From Clostridia bacterium (GTDB taxonomy: Bacteria > Bacillota > Clostridia > Christensenellales > CAG-138), in assembly GCA_017525875.1 (NCBI GenBank), contig JAFXSG010000005.1, positions 1 through 64,000 on the forward strand: DNA of 64,000 nucleotides. The letters are read 5' to 3'. Numbering within the stretch: position 1 is the stretch's first letter; the number at the start of each line of letters is the position of its first letter. Position numbers and translations under genes: made by a program. The notes beneath the pieces were generated by a model. It had not been told where the DNA came from, ran no database searches, and worked only from the letters and a program-made list of their open reading frames with translations. Below, one piece after another: positions 33,049-45,635 of the stretch.

Positions 33049-34059
33049 ATGAAAAGGTGTTTTGCATACAATAGAATAACCTTTTTAGCTCTGCTGATCG
33101 TTTTTTCCACGCTCGTTTCCGCGTGCGCGGGGAAGCCCGTCCCGATCACGCCGGCGACTCCCGTCCCGGTGACGGAGGCGCCCACGGCTGTGCCGACGGA
33201 AGCACCCACGCCCGTCCCTACCCCGGAGCCCACGCCCTCGCCGTATGAGCTCACTTCGCCCGTTTACGACGAAACGAAGCTCGCGCCGTTCATGCTCGTC
33301 AATTTCGAACACGAGTGCCGCTGCATCGGGGACGCGGAGACGCAGCTCGTCGAACTGCACGGCAACACCCCGGCGAGCCTGCTCCTGACCAACAACGACC
33401 ACAGGCTCAATTCCGAGGCAGTTCCCGCCCTTTCCGCCTTTGCGGACGCGTTTTACGCTGAGACCGGCGGCGACCGCCTGCTCGTGACGAGTTCCTACCG
33501 CACGCGCGAGTATCAGCAGGATCTCTACAACGAATACGTGCAGAATTACGGCGAGGAGTACGCGCGCATGTACGTCGCGGACCCGGGCGCGAGCGAGCAC
33601 CACACCGGCCTTGCGGTGGATCTTTCCACGAAGAACAAGGCGGGCGAGCGCGTTGCGCTCATAAATCATGAAAAGTTCGCATGGGTCACGGAGCACTGCT
33701 CCGATTACGGCTTCATCCTGCGCTACCCGGTCGGCACGGAGAGCATCACGCACGTTGCCTACGAGCCCTGGCATTTCCGCTATCTCGGCAAAGAGCTCGC
33801 CAAGGCCGTGACCGCTATGGACATGACGTACGAGGAGTTTTGCGAGCACATAAGGCAGTACACCGTGGAGAGCTGTATGCTGTATCTTTCAAAGGATCTC
33901 TGCTGCCCGGACGTGGCATATATCGAAAACCTCCCCGAAGAGGGGTACCTCTTCTATTACGCCCCGGCGGGCGGGCCGGTGCCCGTCGTCCGCGGAGCGG
34001 ACGAGACCGTTTCCGCGGATAACGCCGGCGGCTTCATCATCGCCGTAAAGATCGGCTGA
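33049..34059 (+). CDS. D-alanyl-D-alanine carboxypeptidase lipoprotein (VanY/M15B)
   Basis: This 336-residue protein has a signal peptide with lipobox LVSAC, a Pro/Thr/Glu stalk (about 28-65) and an M15 peptidase domain. Zinc and catalytic residues are visible in ASEHHTGLAVDLS and AYEPWHFRYLG, with SSYRTREYQQDLYNEYV ahead of them. It trims the terminal D-Ala from peptidoglycan stem peptides outside the membrane. The start has no clear ribosome site. A C-terminal extension of about 80 residues follows the catalytic domain. Confidence 0.9.
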   Translation: MKRCFAYNRITFLALLIVFSTLVSACAGKPVPITPATPVPVTEAPTAVPTEAPTPVPTPEPTPSPYELTSPVYDETKLAPFMLVNFEHECRCIGDAETQLVELHGNTPASLLLTNNDHRLNSEAVPALSAFADAFYAETGGDRLLVTSSYRTREYQQDLYNEYVQNYGEEYARMYVADPGASEHHTGLAVDLSTKNKAGERVALINHEKFAWVTEHCSDYGFILRYPVGTESITHVAYEPWHFRYLGKELAKAVTAMDMTYEEFCEHIRQYTVESCMLYLSKDLCCPDVAYIENLPEEGYLFYYAPAGGPVPVVRGADETVSADNAGGFIIAVKIG

Positions 34060-34063
34060 AATC

Positions 34064-35440
34064 TTGAAATCGAAAGCGGCAAAAACCGAAATATTCGAGA
34101 GCATGCCCGTGAGAAAAGCGGTGCTCCTTCAGATCCTGCCCGCGATCGCGAGCCAGATGGTTGCGCTCCTCTATTCCCTGGCGGACACCTTCTTCGTGGG
34201 CAGGCTCGGCGACCCGGACCAGACCGCCGCGGTGACCGTCGCGGGGGCGATATTCCTGCTCCTGACGGCCCTTTCCAACCTTTTCGGCATCGGCGGCGCG
34301 AGCCTCGTCTCGCGCAGGCTCGGCCTCGGCCTCCGGGACGAGGCGCGGCAGGCGTCGAGCTTCTGCCTGTATGCGGGACTGATCTCCGCGCTCGCGTTCG
34401 GGCTGCTCGTCGGCCTGCTCTCCTCCCCCATCCTGCGCCTCTGCGGGGCGAAGGAAGCCTCGTTCGAATACGCAAAGGGCTATCTCTTCTATTCCGTCGT
34501 GCTCGGCGCGGCGCCGACCGTCGGCACCACGCTGCTTGCGAACCTCGTGCGCGCGGAGGGTTCGTCCGTCGGGGCGAGCATCGGCGCGACGCTCGGCTGC
34601 TTCGTCAACATCGTGCTCGATCCGGTCTTCGTGCTGCCGTTCGGCCTCAATATGGGCGCGGCGGGCGCGGGCGCGGCAACGGCGATATCGAACGCCGTCG
34701 GGCTTTGCTACTTCATCATCTTCATCCTGCGGCGCCGGGATGAGAGCGCGAGCTCCGTCGACCCGCGGCTGGTCCCCATGGGAGCAAGGCACGCGGCGGA
34801 GATCCTTCGCATCGGCCTTCCCTCGGCGCTTCAGTACATGCTGACGGTCGTTGCGGTCAGCGCGCAGCTGCGCTTCGTTTCCAAATACGGCAATACGGCC
34901 GTCGCGGCGGTCGGCATCACTAAAAAGCTCGATCAGCTCCCGCTGTTTTTCGCGATCGGCTGCGCGAACGGCCTGCTGCCCCTCGTGGGCTACAACTACG
35001 CCCGCGGGAATTACGAGCGGACGGAGCGCACGTTCCGCTTCGGCGTTTCGATCTCGCTCGGCTTCGCGCTCGCCTGCGTGCTGGCCTATGAGCTCTTCGC
35101 TCCGCGCCTCACGCGGCTGTTCATCGGCGACGCGGAGACCGTGGGTCTTGCCGCGTCGTTCCTCCGCCGCATGGTCGTGGCGATGCCGTTCATGTCCGTC
35201 TGCTACCCGCTGATCACCAAATTCCAGGCCATGGGCAAGGCGCGTGAATCGCTGACCGTATCGGTCATGCGCAAGGGCGTGCTGGACATCCCGCTGTATT
35301 TCGTCATGGACGCCGTGAAGCCGCTCTACGGCTGCATGTGGGTCCAGCCCATCGTGGACACCCTATCGCTCGCCGCGGCCGTGCTGCTTAACCGCAGGAT
35401 CGTCCGGCGGGACAGGAAAAACCAACAAATCGCACAGTAA
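34064..35440 (+). CDS. MATE-family efflux transporter
   Basis: A 458-residue protein with 12 hydrophobic segments and MATE motifs: PVRKAVLLQILPAIASQMVA, YSLADTFFVGRLGD, a second-half repeat beginning IGLPSALQYML, and GCANGLLPLVGYNYARG. It exports drugs or metabolites using Na+ or H+. The start is taken as TTG at 34064, four bases after the previous stop; an internal ATG (MPVRKAV) is possible. The ribosome site is weak. Confidence 0.88.
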   Translation: MKSKAAKTEIFESMPVRKAVLLQILPAIASQMVALLYSLADTFFVGRLGDPDQTAAVTVAGAIFLLLTALSNLFGIGGASLVSRRLGLGLRDEARQASSFCLYAGLISALAFGLLVGLLSSPILRLCGAKEASFEYAKGYLFYSVVLGAAPTVGTTLLANLVRAEGSSVGASIGATLGCFVNIVLDPVFVLPFGLNMGAAGAGAATAISNAVGLCYFIIFILRRRDESASSVDPRLVPMGARHAAEILRIGLPSALQYMLTVVAVSAQLRFVSKYGNTAVAAVGITKKLDQLPLFFAIGCANGLLPLVGYNYARGNYERTERTFRFGVSISLGFALACVLAYELFAPRLTRLFIGDAETVGLAASFLRRMVVAMPFMSVCYPLITKFQAMGKARESLTVSVMRKGVLDIPLYFVMDAVKPLYGCMWVQPIVDTLSLAAAVLLNRRIVRRDRKNQQIAQ

Positions 35441-35454
35441 ACCGGAGAATGCCA

Positions 35455-36924
35455 ATGAAAACCATCACAGTTATCCCGCTCGGCGTGCCGGGCAGTATCG
35501 CGCTCTCATCCGTCGAAGCGCTGAAAAAAGCCGATCGCCTGTATCTCCAGACGGCGGAGCACCCCGCCTCACGCATCGTTGTTGGCGAAAGCGGCCTTCG
35601 GCCGGACGCGATCGCGCTCGACGAGCTCTACCGCTCGAGCTTCGATTTTGAGGAGCTGAACTCCCGCATCGCGGAACGCCTGACCGGGGACGGTGCGGAG
35701 AACGTCGGCTTTGCGGTCATCGGCCGAGGCGTTGGCGCGGACCTTGCCGGGAAGCTTGCCAAAAAGGCCGCCGAAAAGCATATTTTGCTCCGATTCCTGC
35801 CCTCCTCCGGCTTTGCGGAGGCGGCGCTCGCCGCGGCGTTTTCCGCGGGCGAGGCGGAGCTCTTCTCGGACTATGACCTGCGCACGGCAAGGAGCCTTAT
35901 GGTAGGCTCGCCCGAGCTGCCCCTCGTCATCGAGGAGTGCGACACGCTCCTTCGCGCGGGGGAAGTGAAGCTGCAGCTCCTCGAATACTATCCCGACGAT
36001 CACCGCGTCACGCTCTGCAGCATGGATGACAGCGGCGCATACAAGGCCCAAAGCCTTCCCGTCTTCGAGCTCGATCGCCCCGGGAACGCGCGCCTCTACG
36101 GCGCGGCGACGGTGCTGATCGTGCCCGCCTGCCCGCTCACGAAGCGCACCCGCCACGGCATGGAATCGCTTATGGAGGTCATGCACCGCCTGCGCGCGCC
36201 CGGCGGCTGCCCGTGGGACGCGGAGCAGACCCATTCTTCGCTGCGCTCCTCGCTGATCGAGGAAAGCTACGAGGTGCTGGACGCGATCGACAGGGAGGAC
36301 ATGACCGCGCTCGAGGAGGAGCTCGGCGACCTGCTGCTGCAGGTGGTCTTCCACGCCGTGATCGAGGAGGAGCGCTCAGAGTTCAATATGCGTGACGTGA
36401 TCACCGGCATCGTAAATAAGCTCATCTACCGTCATCCGCACGTTTTCGGGGACGTGAAGGTGAGTTCAAGCGACGACGTGCTCGTGAACTGGGAGAACCT
36501 CAAGCAGAAGGAAAAGCACCAGCAGACGGTGGCGGACGCGATGCGCTCCGTGCCGACGTCGTTCCCGGCGCTGATGCGCAGCTATAAGATCCAGAAGAAG
36601 GCGGCGCACGTCGGCTTCGACTGGCCGAGCGCGGAGGAGGCGTTCCCGAAGATCGCGGAGGAGGCCGAAGAGGTCCGCGAGGCCATGGCCGAGGGCGGCG
36701 GGCCCCATCTCGCCGAGGAGATCGGCGACCTGCTCTTTGCCGTCGTCAACGTGGCGAGGCTCAAAAAGGTCGACCCGGAGCTGGCTCTCGGAGCGGCGTC
36801 GGACAAGTTCATGCGCCGCTTTATCGCGATGGAGGAGCTGATCGCGAAGGAGGGGCTGTCGCTTTCCGATATGACGCTCGAGGAGATGGACCGCCGGTGG
36901 GACCGTGTGAAGAAAGGTGAATAA
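35455..36924 (+). CDS. mazG: MazG-type nucleotide pyrophosphohydrolase fused to a tetrapyrrole-methylase-like domain (YabN)
   Basis: A 489-residue protein. Residues 1-225 form a tetrapyrrole methylase-like domain (VIPLGVPGSIALSSVEALKK, GFAVIGRGVGADL). The rest holds two MazG domains: LRAPGGCPWDAEQTHSSLRS with EEELGDLLLQVVFHAVI, and EEAEEVREAM with EEIGDLLFAVVNVARL. It hydrolyses (d)NTPs to monophosphates. ATG at 35455 has GGAG 7 bases upstream and is preferred over 35449. The next gene encodes HU, the same order as mazG/yabN-hupB in relatives. Confidence 0.92.
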   Translation: MKTITVIPLGVPGSIALSSVEALKKADRLYLQTAEHPASRIVVGESGLRPDAIALDELYRSSFDFEELNSRIAERLTGDGAENVGFAVIGRGVGADLAGKLAKKAAEKHILLRFLPSSGFAEAALAAAFSAGEAELFSDYDLRTARSLMVGSPELPLVIEECDTLLRAGEVKLQLLEYYPDDHRVTLCSMDDSGAYKAQSLPVFELDRPGNARLYGAATVLIVPACPLTKRTRHGMESLMEVMHRLRAPGGCPWDAEQTHSSLRSSLIEESYEVLDAIDREDMTALEEELGDLLLQVVFHAVIEEERSEFNMRDVITGIVNKLIYRHPHVFGDVKVSSSDDVLVNWENLKQKEKHQQTVADAMRSVPTSFPALMRSYKIQKKAAHVGFDWPSAEEAFPKIAEEAEEVREAMAEGGGPHLAEEIGDLLFAVVNVARLKKVDPELALGAASDKFMRRFIAMEELIAKEGLSLSDMTLEEMDRRWDRVKKGE

Positions 36925-36960
36925 AATAGCAAAAAAGCCTTAAAATATATCAAAAACCTA

Positions 36961-36989
36961 TTGTGTTTTTGGGTTTATGCTGTTAAAAT
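36961..36989 (+). promoter_or_regulatory. Promoter of hup
   Basis: TTGTGT, 17 bases, TAAAAT, giving a leader of about 90 bases with GC-rich pairing segments (GGTCCTCGGGG, TACCGGGG). Confidence 0.65.
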
Positions 36990-37084
36990 AACTAAGGTCC
37001 TCGGGGAAAGTACCGGGGCGCGGAGCCGAAGGGCTCTACGGCAAGCAACAATAATTTAACTTATTTATAAACGGAGGATCTACC

Positions 37085-37363
37085 ATGAATAAGGCTCAGC
37101 TCATCAGCGCACTCACCAACACCGCGAAGCTTTCCAGGCGTGATGCGGACGTCGCTGTAAATTCCATTTTCGACATCATCATCGACCAGCTCCGTCAGGG
37201 CGAAAAGGTCCAGATCGTCGGCTTCGGCGCTTTCGACGTTCGCGAGCGTCCCGCCCGCAAAGGCCGCAACCCCATGACCGGCGAGGCTATCGAGATCGAA
37301 GCCACCCGCAGCGTCGCTTTCAAGCCCGGCAAGTCCCTCAAGGACGCTATGGAGCAGAAATAA
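37085..37363 (+). CDS. hup: DNA-binding protein HU
   Basis: This 92-residue protein has the HU/IHF pattern: MNKAQLISALTNTAKLSRRD, GEKVQIVGFGAFDVRERPAR, and the DNA-binding arm RKGRNPMTGEAIEIEATRSV, ending FKPGKSLKDAM. It compacts and bends chromosomal DNA as a dimer. CGGAGG lies 9 bases before the ATG. Codon use looks optimised, in line with high expression. Confidence 0.96.
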   Translation: MNKAQLISALTNTAKLSRRDADVAVNSIFDIIIDQLRQGEKVQIVGFGAFDVRERPARKGRNPMTGEAIEIEATRSVAFKPGKSLKDAMEQK

Positions 37364-37378
37364 TCAGGCGATCATCAC

Positions 37379-37408
37379 GCCCGCAGGCCACGCCTTGCGG
37401 GCTTTTTT
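37379..37408 (+). terminator. Terminator of hup
   Basis: GCCCGCAGG...CTTGCGGGC followed by TTTTTT. Confidence 0.9.
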
Positions 37409-37507
37409 ATGCCCCAGGGGGAGCTCCCGGTTTGTGTTAAAATCAAGGCAAAAGTTTGAAACTTTTCCGAATTCGTTCAAAATCTGCCCCAAACCTCAAA
37501 TTGCATC

Positions 37508-37535
37508 TTGATTTATTAAAATTTCGTGATACAAT
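37508..37535 (+). promoter_or_regulatory. Promoter of the ferredoxin gene
   Basis: TTGATT, 16 bases, TACAAT, in an AT-rich stretch. Confidence 0.65.
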
Positions 37536-37597
37536 GATCATGCAGAAATGCGGGGGCGAGAGCTCACCGCATAATAATCACCCAGGAGGTAACAACA

Positions 37598-37768
37598 ATG
37601 GCTTTTAAGATCACTGATGCGTGCATCGCATGCGGCGCTTGCGCAGCAGAATGTCCCATGGAGGCTATCGCAGAGGGCGACGGCAAGTTCGAGATCGATC
37701 CCGAAAAGTGCGTTGGCTGCGGTGCCTGCGCCGGTGTTTGCCCCGTTGGCGCACCCGAAGAGGCATAA
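37598..37768 (+). CDS. fdx: 2[4Fe-4S] clostridial ferredoxin
   Basis: This 56-residue protein begins MAFKITDACIACGACAAECP, then has EKCVGCGACAGVCPVGAPEEA. Both CxxCxxCxxxCP cluster motifs are complete. AGGAGG lies 8 bases before the ATG. It has its own promoter and terminator, 195 bases ahead of pyruvate:ferredoxin oxidoreductase, for which it is the obvious electron acceptor. Confidence 0.96.
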   Translation: MAFKITDACIACGACAAECPMEAIAEGDGKFEIDPEKCVGCGACAGVCPVGAPEEA

Positions 37769-37784
37769 TTGACTTTCAGAAAAG

Positions 37785-37811
37785 GCGCGAAGCTCCGGCT
37801 TCGCGCTTTTT
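37785..37811 (+). terminator. Terminator of the ferredoxin gene
   Basis: GCGCGAAGC TCCG GCTTCGCGC followed by TTTTT. Confidence 0.9.
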
Positions 37812-37860
37812 GTGTGTTTTGAAAAAGTCAAATATACTTTATAAAAACGCAAAAATGCGC

Positions 37861-37889
37861 TTGCCTTGACCCTGCTTGCGGGCTATAAT
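37861..37889 (+). promoter_or_regulatory. Promoter of the pyruvate:ferredoxin oxidoreductase gene
   Basis: TTGCCT, 17 bases, TATAAT. Confidence 0.75.
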
Positions 37890-37942
37890 AAGAGTTGGAC
37901 TTTGTATCCGTCAAATAATCTGCGTTTTTCCGCAGAGTATAA

Positions 37943-41476
<3,534 letters not shown>

Positions 41477-41504
41477 TTCCTGTAAATTGAGTAAATAAAC
41501 AATG

Positions 41505-41536
41505 ACCCGGCTCCGAAATGGGGCCGGGTTTTTTAT
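41505..41536 (+). terminator. Terminator of nifJ
   Basis: ACCCGGCTCC / GGGGCCGGGT followed by TTTTTT. Confidence 0.9.
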
Positions 41537-41551
41537 GCCAACCGGATGTCA

Positions 41552-41585
41552 TAAGGTAAGCAGTCCCGAAGGACTGCTTACCTTA
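41552..41585. repeat. Perfect 14-15 bp hairpin
   Basis: AAGGTAAGCAGTCC CGAA GGACTGCTTACCTT. It has no T-run and starts the repeat-rich spacer between nifJ and mgtA. Confidence 0.8.
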
Positions 41586-41589
41586 ATCA

Positions 41590-41770
41590 TTCATTATTCA
41601 GTCTTCAGTTTTCAGTTAGCTTGCGCTTTTGCACCTCATCAGTCGGCCTCGCCTAAGTTTGGTCGGCAGCGTGCGACCTGCGGATCGCATCCCCTCAAGG
41701 GGAAGCCCGCCGGCTTGGTCTCTCCGCCGCCTCATCCTGTGACCGCGGCAAGCGGGCGGATGATATCCGC
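41590..41770. repeat. Dispersed intergenic repeat, copy A
   Basis: Non-coding. It contains CACCTCATCAGTCGGCCTCG, GCGACCTGCGGATCGCATCC and CCTCAAGGGGAAGCCCGCCG. The same blocks occur inverted at about 51560-51670 and again at 51890-51945. Confidence 0.75.
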
Positions 41771-41790
41771 CGCTGCGGAGCATCCCCGCC

Positions 41791-44412
41791 TCACACCCAT
41801 TCCTTGTTGATCTTGATGTAGATCCGCTTGAGAAGCTGGGCAAGCAGCGTATAGACCGTCATCAGTATCACGAGCCAGATCGCGAACTGCGGCACCATGA
41901 CCGGCAGATCGAACAGCTTCGCGATCGCGGTGAAGCCGATCAGCACCGTGGCGAGGACCACGAGCACGGTGGAGAGCGTGAGCTGCTTGGAGGCGCGGTC
42001 CTGTATGAACGGGATCTTCGGCGTGCGGATCGTGTGGATGACGAAGGTCTGGGAGATCACGCCGAACATGAACCAGCCGCACTGGAAGAAGCCCGCCTTG
42101 TCGACCGTGTTGAACTTGAAGATATGCCACATCACGAGGAAGCAGAGCACGTCGAGCACGGTGCTCAGCAGGCCGAAATACACCATGAATTTCTTGATGC
42201 CGGGAATATCCCACTTCTTCGGCAGGCGGATGTATTCATCCTCCACGTGGTCGAAGGGCATGCCGAGCTGCGCAAGATCGTTCAGGATGTTCTGCACGAG
42301 GATATGCAGCGGCAGCAGCGGCAGGAACGGCAGGAAGATCGACGCGATCAGCACGGAGAACATATTGCCGAAGTTGCCGCTGACGGACATTTTGAGGTAT
42401 TTGGACATGTTGGCGAAGGTCCTGCGGCCCTCGATAACGCCCTCGTCCAGCACCTTGAGATCCTTTTCGAGCAGGATGATATCCGCGACCTCCTTCGCGA
42501 TATCCACCGCGGTATCTACCGAGATGCCGACGTCCGCCTGCTTGAGGGGCAGACTGTCGTTGATGCCGTCGCCCATGTAGCCGACGGTATGGCCGTTTGA
42601 CTGTATCGCCTTCACGACGCGCTGCTTCTGGTAGGGCGAAAGCTTGGAGAAGATGGAGCACTTTTCGCAGGCCGCTTTGAGCTCCTCGTCATTCATCGCC
42701 TCGACCTGGCTGCCGGTGAGGGTGTAGTCGGTCGGGATGCCGAGCCTGCCGCAGATATTGATCGCGACGCTTTCCGTGTCGCCGGTCAGGACGACGGTGC
42801 GGATGCCGTTGTTCGTGAGCGCCTTGATGGCCGCGCCCGCGGAGGGCTTCGGCGGATCGAGGAAGCCCACGAAGCCGATCAGCACCATGTCGTTCTCGTC
42901 ATCCACGCCGAAATGCTCGACGTCGTGCACGTTGTTCTTCTGCGCAACGCCGATCACGCGGATGCCCTCGAGGTTGTTCTCGGTCGCTATCCGCTGCGCG
43001 TTCGCGATCAGCTCGTCCGTGATGGGCTTGACCTCGCCGTCGATCTCGATATAGCCGCAGATCGAGAGGATCTCCTCGACAGCACCCTTGGTGATGAGCT
43101 GGCGCTTGCCGTTTTTGTCACGGAGAACGACGCTCATGCGGCGGCGGGAGAAATCGAACGGGATCTCATCCTCGCGCACGTACGCTTCCTTGAGCATGGA
43201 GAGCTCCTCTTTTTCGGCCCGGTTGATGATGGCGACGTCCATCAGGTTCTTGAGGCCGGTCTGGAAGTAGCTGTTGAGGAACGCGTGGCGAAGGATGCGC
43301 TTATCCTCGCGGCCGAGCACGTCCATGTATTTTTCGAGCACGATCTCATCCTGCGTGAGGGTGCCGGTCTTGTCGGTACAGAAAACGTCCATCTCGCCGA
43401 AGGTCTGTATCGCGCCGAGGCGCTTGACGATCGTTTGCTTCTTGGACATGTTGACGGCGCCTTTCGCGAGCGAGGACGTCATTATGACGGGCAGCATCTC
43501 GGGCATGATGCCCACGGCGATCGTGATGCCGAACATCAGTGATTCGAGCCAGTTGCCCTTGGTGATGAAGTTCGCGATGAATATGACCGGCACGAGCACG
43601 ATCATGAAGCCGATCAAAAGCTTGCTGATCGAATCGACGTTCTTTTCGTAGCTTGTTTTTTCCTGATAGGTGTTGAGGCTCTTCGCCATGGAGCCGAAGT
43701 AGGTCCCGTTGCCGGTCGTGAGCACGACGGCCTTCGCGCTGCCTGAGACGATATTGCTGCCCATGAAGCCGAGATTGTCCATCTCGGCCATCGAATCGCT
43801 CGTGTCGTCCGGCCCGCTGAACTTTTCGACCGGGTTGCTCTCGCCGGTCAGCTGCGACTGGTCGATGAACAGGTCCTTGGTCTCGATGAAGCGGACGTCG
43901 CCGGGGATCATATCGCCGGAAGCGAGCTTCACGATGTCTCCGGGAACGGCCTCCTCGATGTCGATCTCCATCTGGCTGCCGTTGCGGATGACGTCGATCC
44001 TGTTGCTGATCATCATCTTGAGCTTCTGCGCGGCGCTGTTCGATTTTTCGGACTGGACGAACGAAATGACGCCGGAGATGACGATCACGATCACCAGCAT
44101 AATGAAGGTCGCCCAGTTGGGGCTGTCGGAAAAGATGACGTCCGTGCCGAGCGTCACGAGCGCGACGATGATCAGAACTATGTTGAACGGGTTGATTATC
44201 GCCTCGCGTATGCGCTTCATCAGGCTGTTTTCGTTCCCGGCGTCGATGATATTGCGCCCGTACTCCTCGAGCCTTTCCGCGGCCTCGACCTGGTTGAGGC
44301 CCTCTTCGTCGATGCCGAACCTTTCGAGCACCTCCCGCTCGGTCAGCTTGCTGAGCTCGCCGAGCTTCTGCTCGACCTCGATCTTCTGTTCGTTGATCTT
44401 AGTTTTTGCCAT
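41791..44412 (-). CDS. mgtA: P-type ATPase, MgtA type
   Basis: This 873-residue P3B-like ATPase has an N-terminal cation-ATPase domain (AAERLEEYGRNIID), the actuator DQSQLTGESNPVEKF, and the phosphorylation site FCTDKTGTLTQDE (about residue 347). The nucleotide domain follows, then the hinge VGYMGDGINDSLPLKQADVG and a final hydrophobic block. It imports Mg2+ in characterised relatives. GGAGGG precedes the ATG. Its leader of only about 30 bases leaves little room for an Mg2+ riboswitch, and none is seen. Confidence 0.92.
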   Translation of the reverse strand: MAKTKINEQKIEVEQKLGELSKLTEREVLERFGIDEEGLNQVEAAERLEEYGRNIIDAGNENSLMKRIREAIINPFNIVLIIVALVTLGTDVIFSDSPNWATFIMLVIVIVISGVISFVQSEKSNSAAQKLKMMISNRIDVIRNGSQMEIDIEEAVPGDIVKLASGDMIPGDVRFIETKDLFIDQSQLTGESNPVEKFSGPDDTSDSMAEMDNLGFMGSNIVSGSAKAVVLTTGNGTYFGSMAKSLNTYQEKTSYEKNVDSISKLLIGFMIVLVPVIFIANFITKGNWLESLMFGITIAVGIMPEMLPVIMTSSLAKGAVNMSKKQTIVKRLGAIQTFGEMDVFCTDKTGTLTQDEIVLEKYMDVLGREDKRILRHAFLNSYFQTGLKNLMDVAIINRAEKEELSMLKEAYVREDEIPFDFSRRRMSVVLRDKNGKRQLITKGAVEEILSICGYIEIDGEVKPITDELIANAQRIATENNLEGIRVIGVAQKNNVHDVEHFGVDDENDMVLIGFVGFLDPPKPSAGAAIKALTNNGIRTVVLTGDTESVAINICGRLGIPTDYTLTGSQVEAMNDEELKAACEKCSIFSKLSPYQKQRVVKAIQSNGHTVGYMGDGINDSLPLKQADVGISVDTAVDIAKEVADIILLEKDLKVLDEGVIEGRRTFANMSKYLKMSVSGNFGNMFSVLIASIFLPFLPLLPLHILVQNILNDLAQLGMPFDHVEDEYIRLPKKWDIPGIKKFMVYFGLLSTVLDVLCFLVMWHIFKFNTVDKAGFFQCGWFMFGVISQTFVIHTIRTPKIPFIQDRASKQLTLSTVLVVLATVLIGFTAIAKLFDLPVMVPQFAIWLVILMTVYTLLAQLLKRIYIKINKEWV

Positions 44413-44447
44413 ATTCCCTCCGATAAGAGTATCCGGATAACGTATAA

Positions 44448-44476
44448 ATTATAATCGGAAACCGCGTGAAAATCAA
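44448..44476 (-). promoter_or_regulatory. Promoter of mgtA
   Basis: On the minus strand TTGATT, 17 bases, TATAAT. Confidence 0.75.
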
Positions 44477-44534
44477 GAGGAAGCGACCGGGAGTATGAAC
44501 CGTAGGGGCGGCAGCTCAGGCCTCAGTCCTTCCG

Positions 44535-45482
44535 TTATTTTTCCATCGTACTAAGCCACGGCACGAATCTTGAGACCTTCTTTTTGTACTCCGCGTAGAG
44601 CGGGTATTTCCCGGAGCTTATCTCCTCGCCGAAAGAGGAGCTGCCGATGAACAGCACGATGAGAAGCAGCGCGCCGATGAAGCTCCAGTTGAACACGCCG
44701 CTCCCCGCGGCGATGCTGAAAACGTACATCGAAACCCAGATGCACTGCTCCGAAAAATAATTCGGATGGCGGCTGTGCGCCCAAAGTCCGGTCGTGTTGA
44801 ACCCGCGCATATACGGCAGGGGCAACTCGTTAAGCTGCTTTCCCGACGCGAGCAGCTGTTTTTTCTTCGTTTGGAACGCCCACTGCTGCTCGTCCGCGAC
44901 CGTTTCGAGCGCAATAAAGCCAAGCGTCAGCACGGCGGCGACCCAGTCGAGCGCGCCGAGCGGCTTCTCCGAGCGCATGGAAATGAGCGCGGGCAGCGTG
45001 GTCGCGAGCACGAGCAGGTTCTGGTAGACCGAGATGAAGAGCAGGTCGAAGAGCAGCCATTTCCAGCGGGGTCGGAACTCCTTCTTTTCGCGCAGGACCT
45101 TCCAGCGGTAGTCCTCCTCCCCGCTCCAGAATTTGAGGCTGTACGCGCCTTTCCGGGCAAAGTTGAAGGTCAGCCTTGCTCCCCAGAGCGTCGCGAGCGC
45201 TGCCATCACTACAAGGCGCGGGGACATCCCGCCGCGGACGGCGCAGATCCACATATACGCCTCCGGAAGCAGGCTCCAGAGCTTGTCCATCTGGCTGTTG
45301 TTGCGCGTAAGCTCGCCCACGGCGAAGCAGTACAGCGTTGAGCAGCCGCAGACGATCAGCAGGACGCGCAGCGTGCCGAGCTGCACTCCATCGAGCGCGG
45401 GGCCGACGAGGAAATACATGACGGGACAGGCGAGCACCGAAAGGCCGATGATCGCAGCAAGCAATGCTTTTTCATTTTTCAC
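44535..45482 (-). CDS. DUF1295 membrane protein (steroid 5-alpha-reductase C-domain-like)
   Basis: This 315-residue protein has several membrane helices and the family end: YMRGFNTTGLWAHSRHPNYF followed by SEQCIWVSMYVFS, then SGKYPLYAEYKKKVSRFVPW. The His-Pro-Asn-Tyr-Phe region is shared with NADPH-dependent membrane reductases and isoprenylcysteine methyltransferases. The start is GTG at 45482 with a poor ribosome site. The substrate is unknown. Confidence 0.82.
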   Translation of the reverse strand: MKNEKALLAAIIGLSVLACPVMYFLVGPALDGVQLGTLRVLLIVCGCSTLYCFAVGELTRNNSQMDKLWSLLPEAYMWICAVRGGMSPRLVVMAALATLWGARLTFNFARKGAYSLKFWSGEEDYRWKVLREKKEFRPRWKWLLFDLLFISVYQNLLVLATTLPALISMRSEKPLGALDWVAAVLTLGFIALETVADEQQWAFQTKKKQLLASGKQLNELPLPYMRGFNTTGLWAHSRHPNYFSEQCIWVSMYVFSIAAGSGVFNWSFIGALLLIVLFIGSSSFGEEISSGKYPLYAEYKKKVSRFVPWLSTMEK

Positions 45483-45635
45483 TTTTGGCGAAGCACGATG
45501 ATGCCTGATAAATAAAAAAGAATACTGCGCTCCGCCGAAGCTCCTTTCGACAGAATGATACCATTTTCCGCGCGAAATGGCAACAAGAAACCGACGCGGA
45601 GGAATACTCCGCGCCGGTCTTCGATTCGGTTTGAT

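Noticed and set aside
36990-37080. Possible riboswitch in the hup leader
   Set aside because: The leader is GC-rich with some pairing, but no known aptamer core was recognised.
44413-44530. Possible Mg2+ riboswitch ahead of mgtA
   Set aside because: The promoter lies so close to the start codon that the leader is only about 30 bases.
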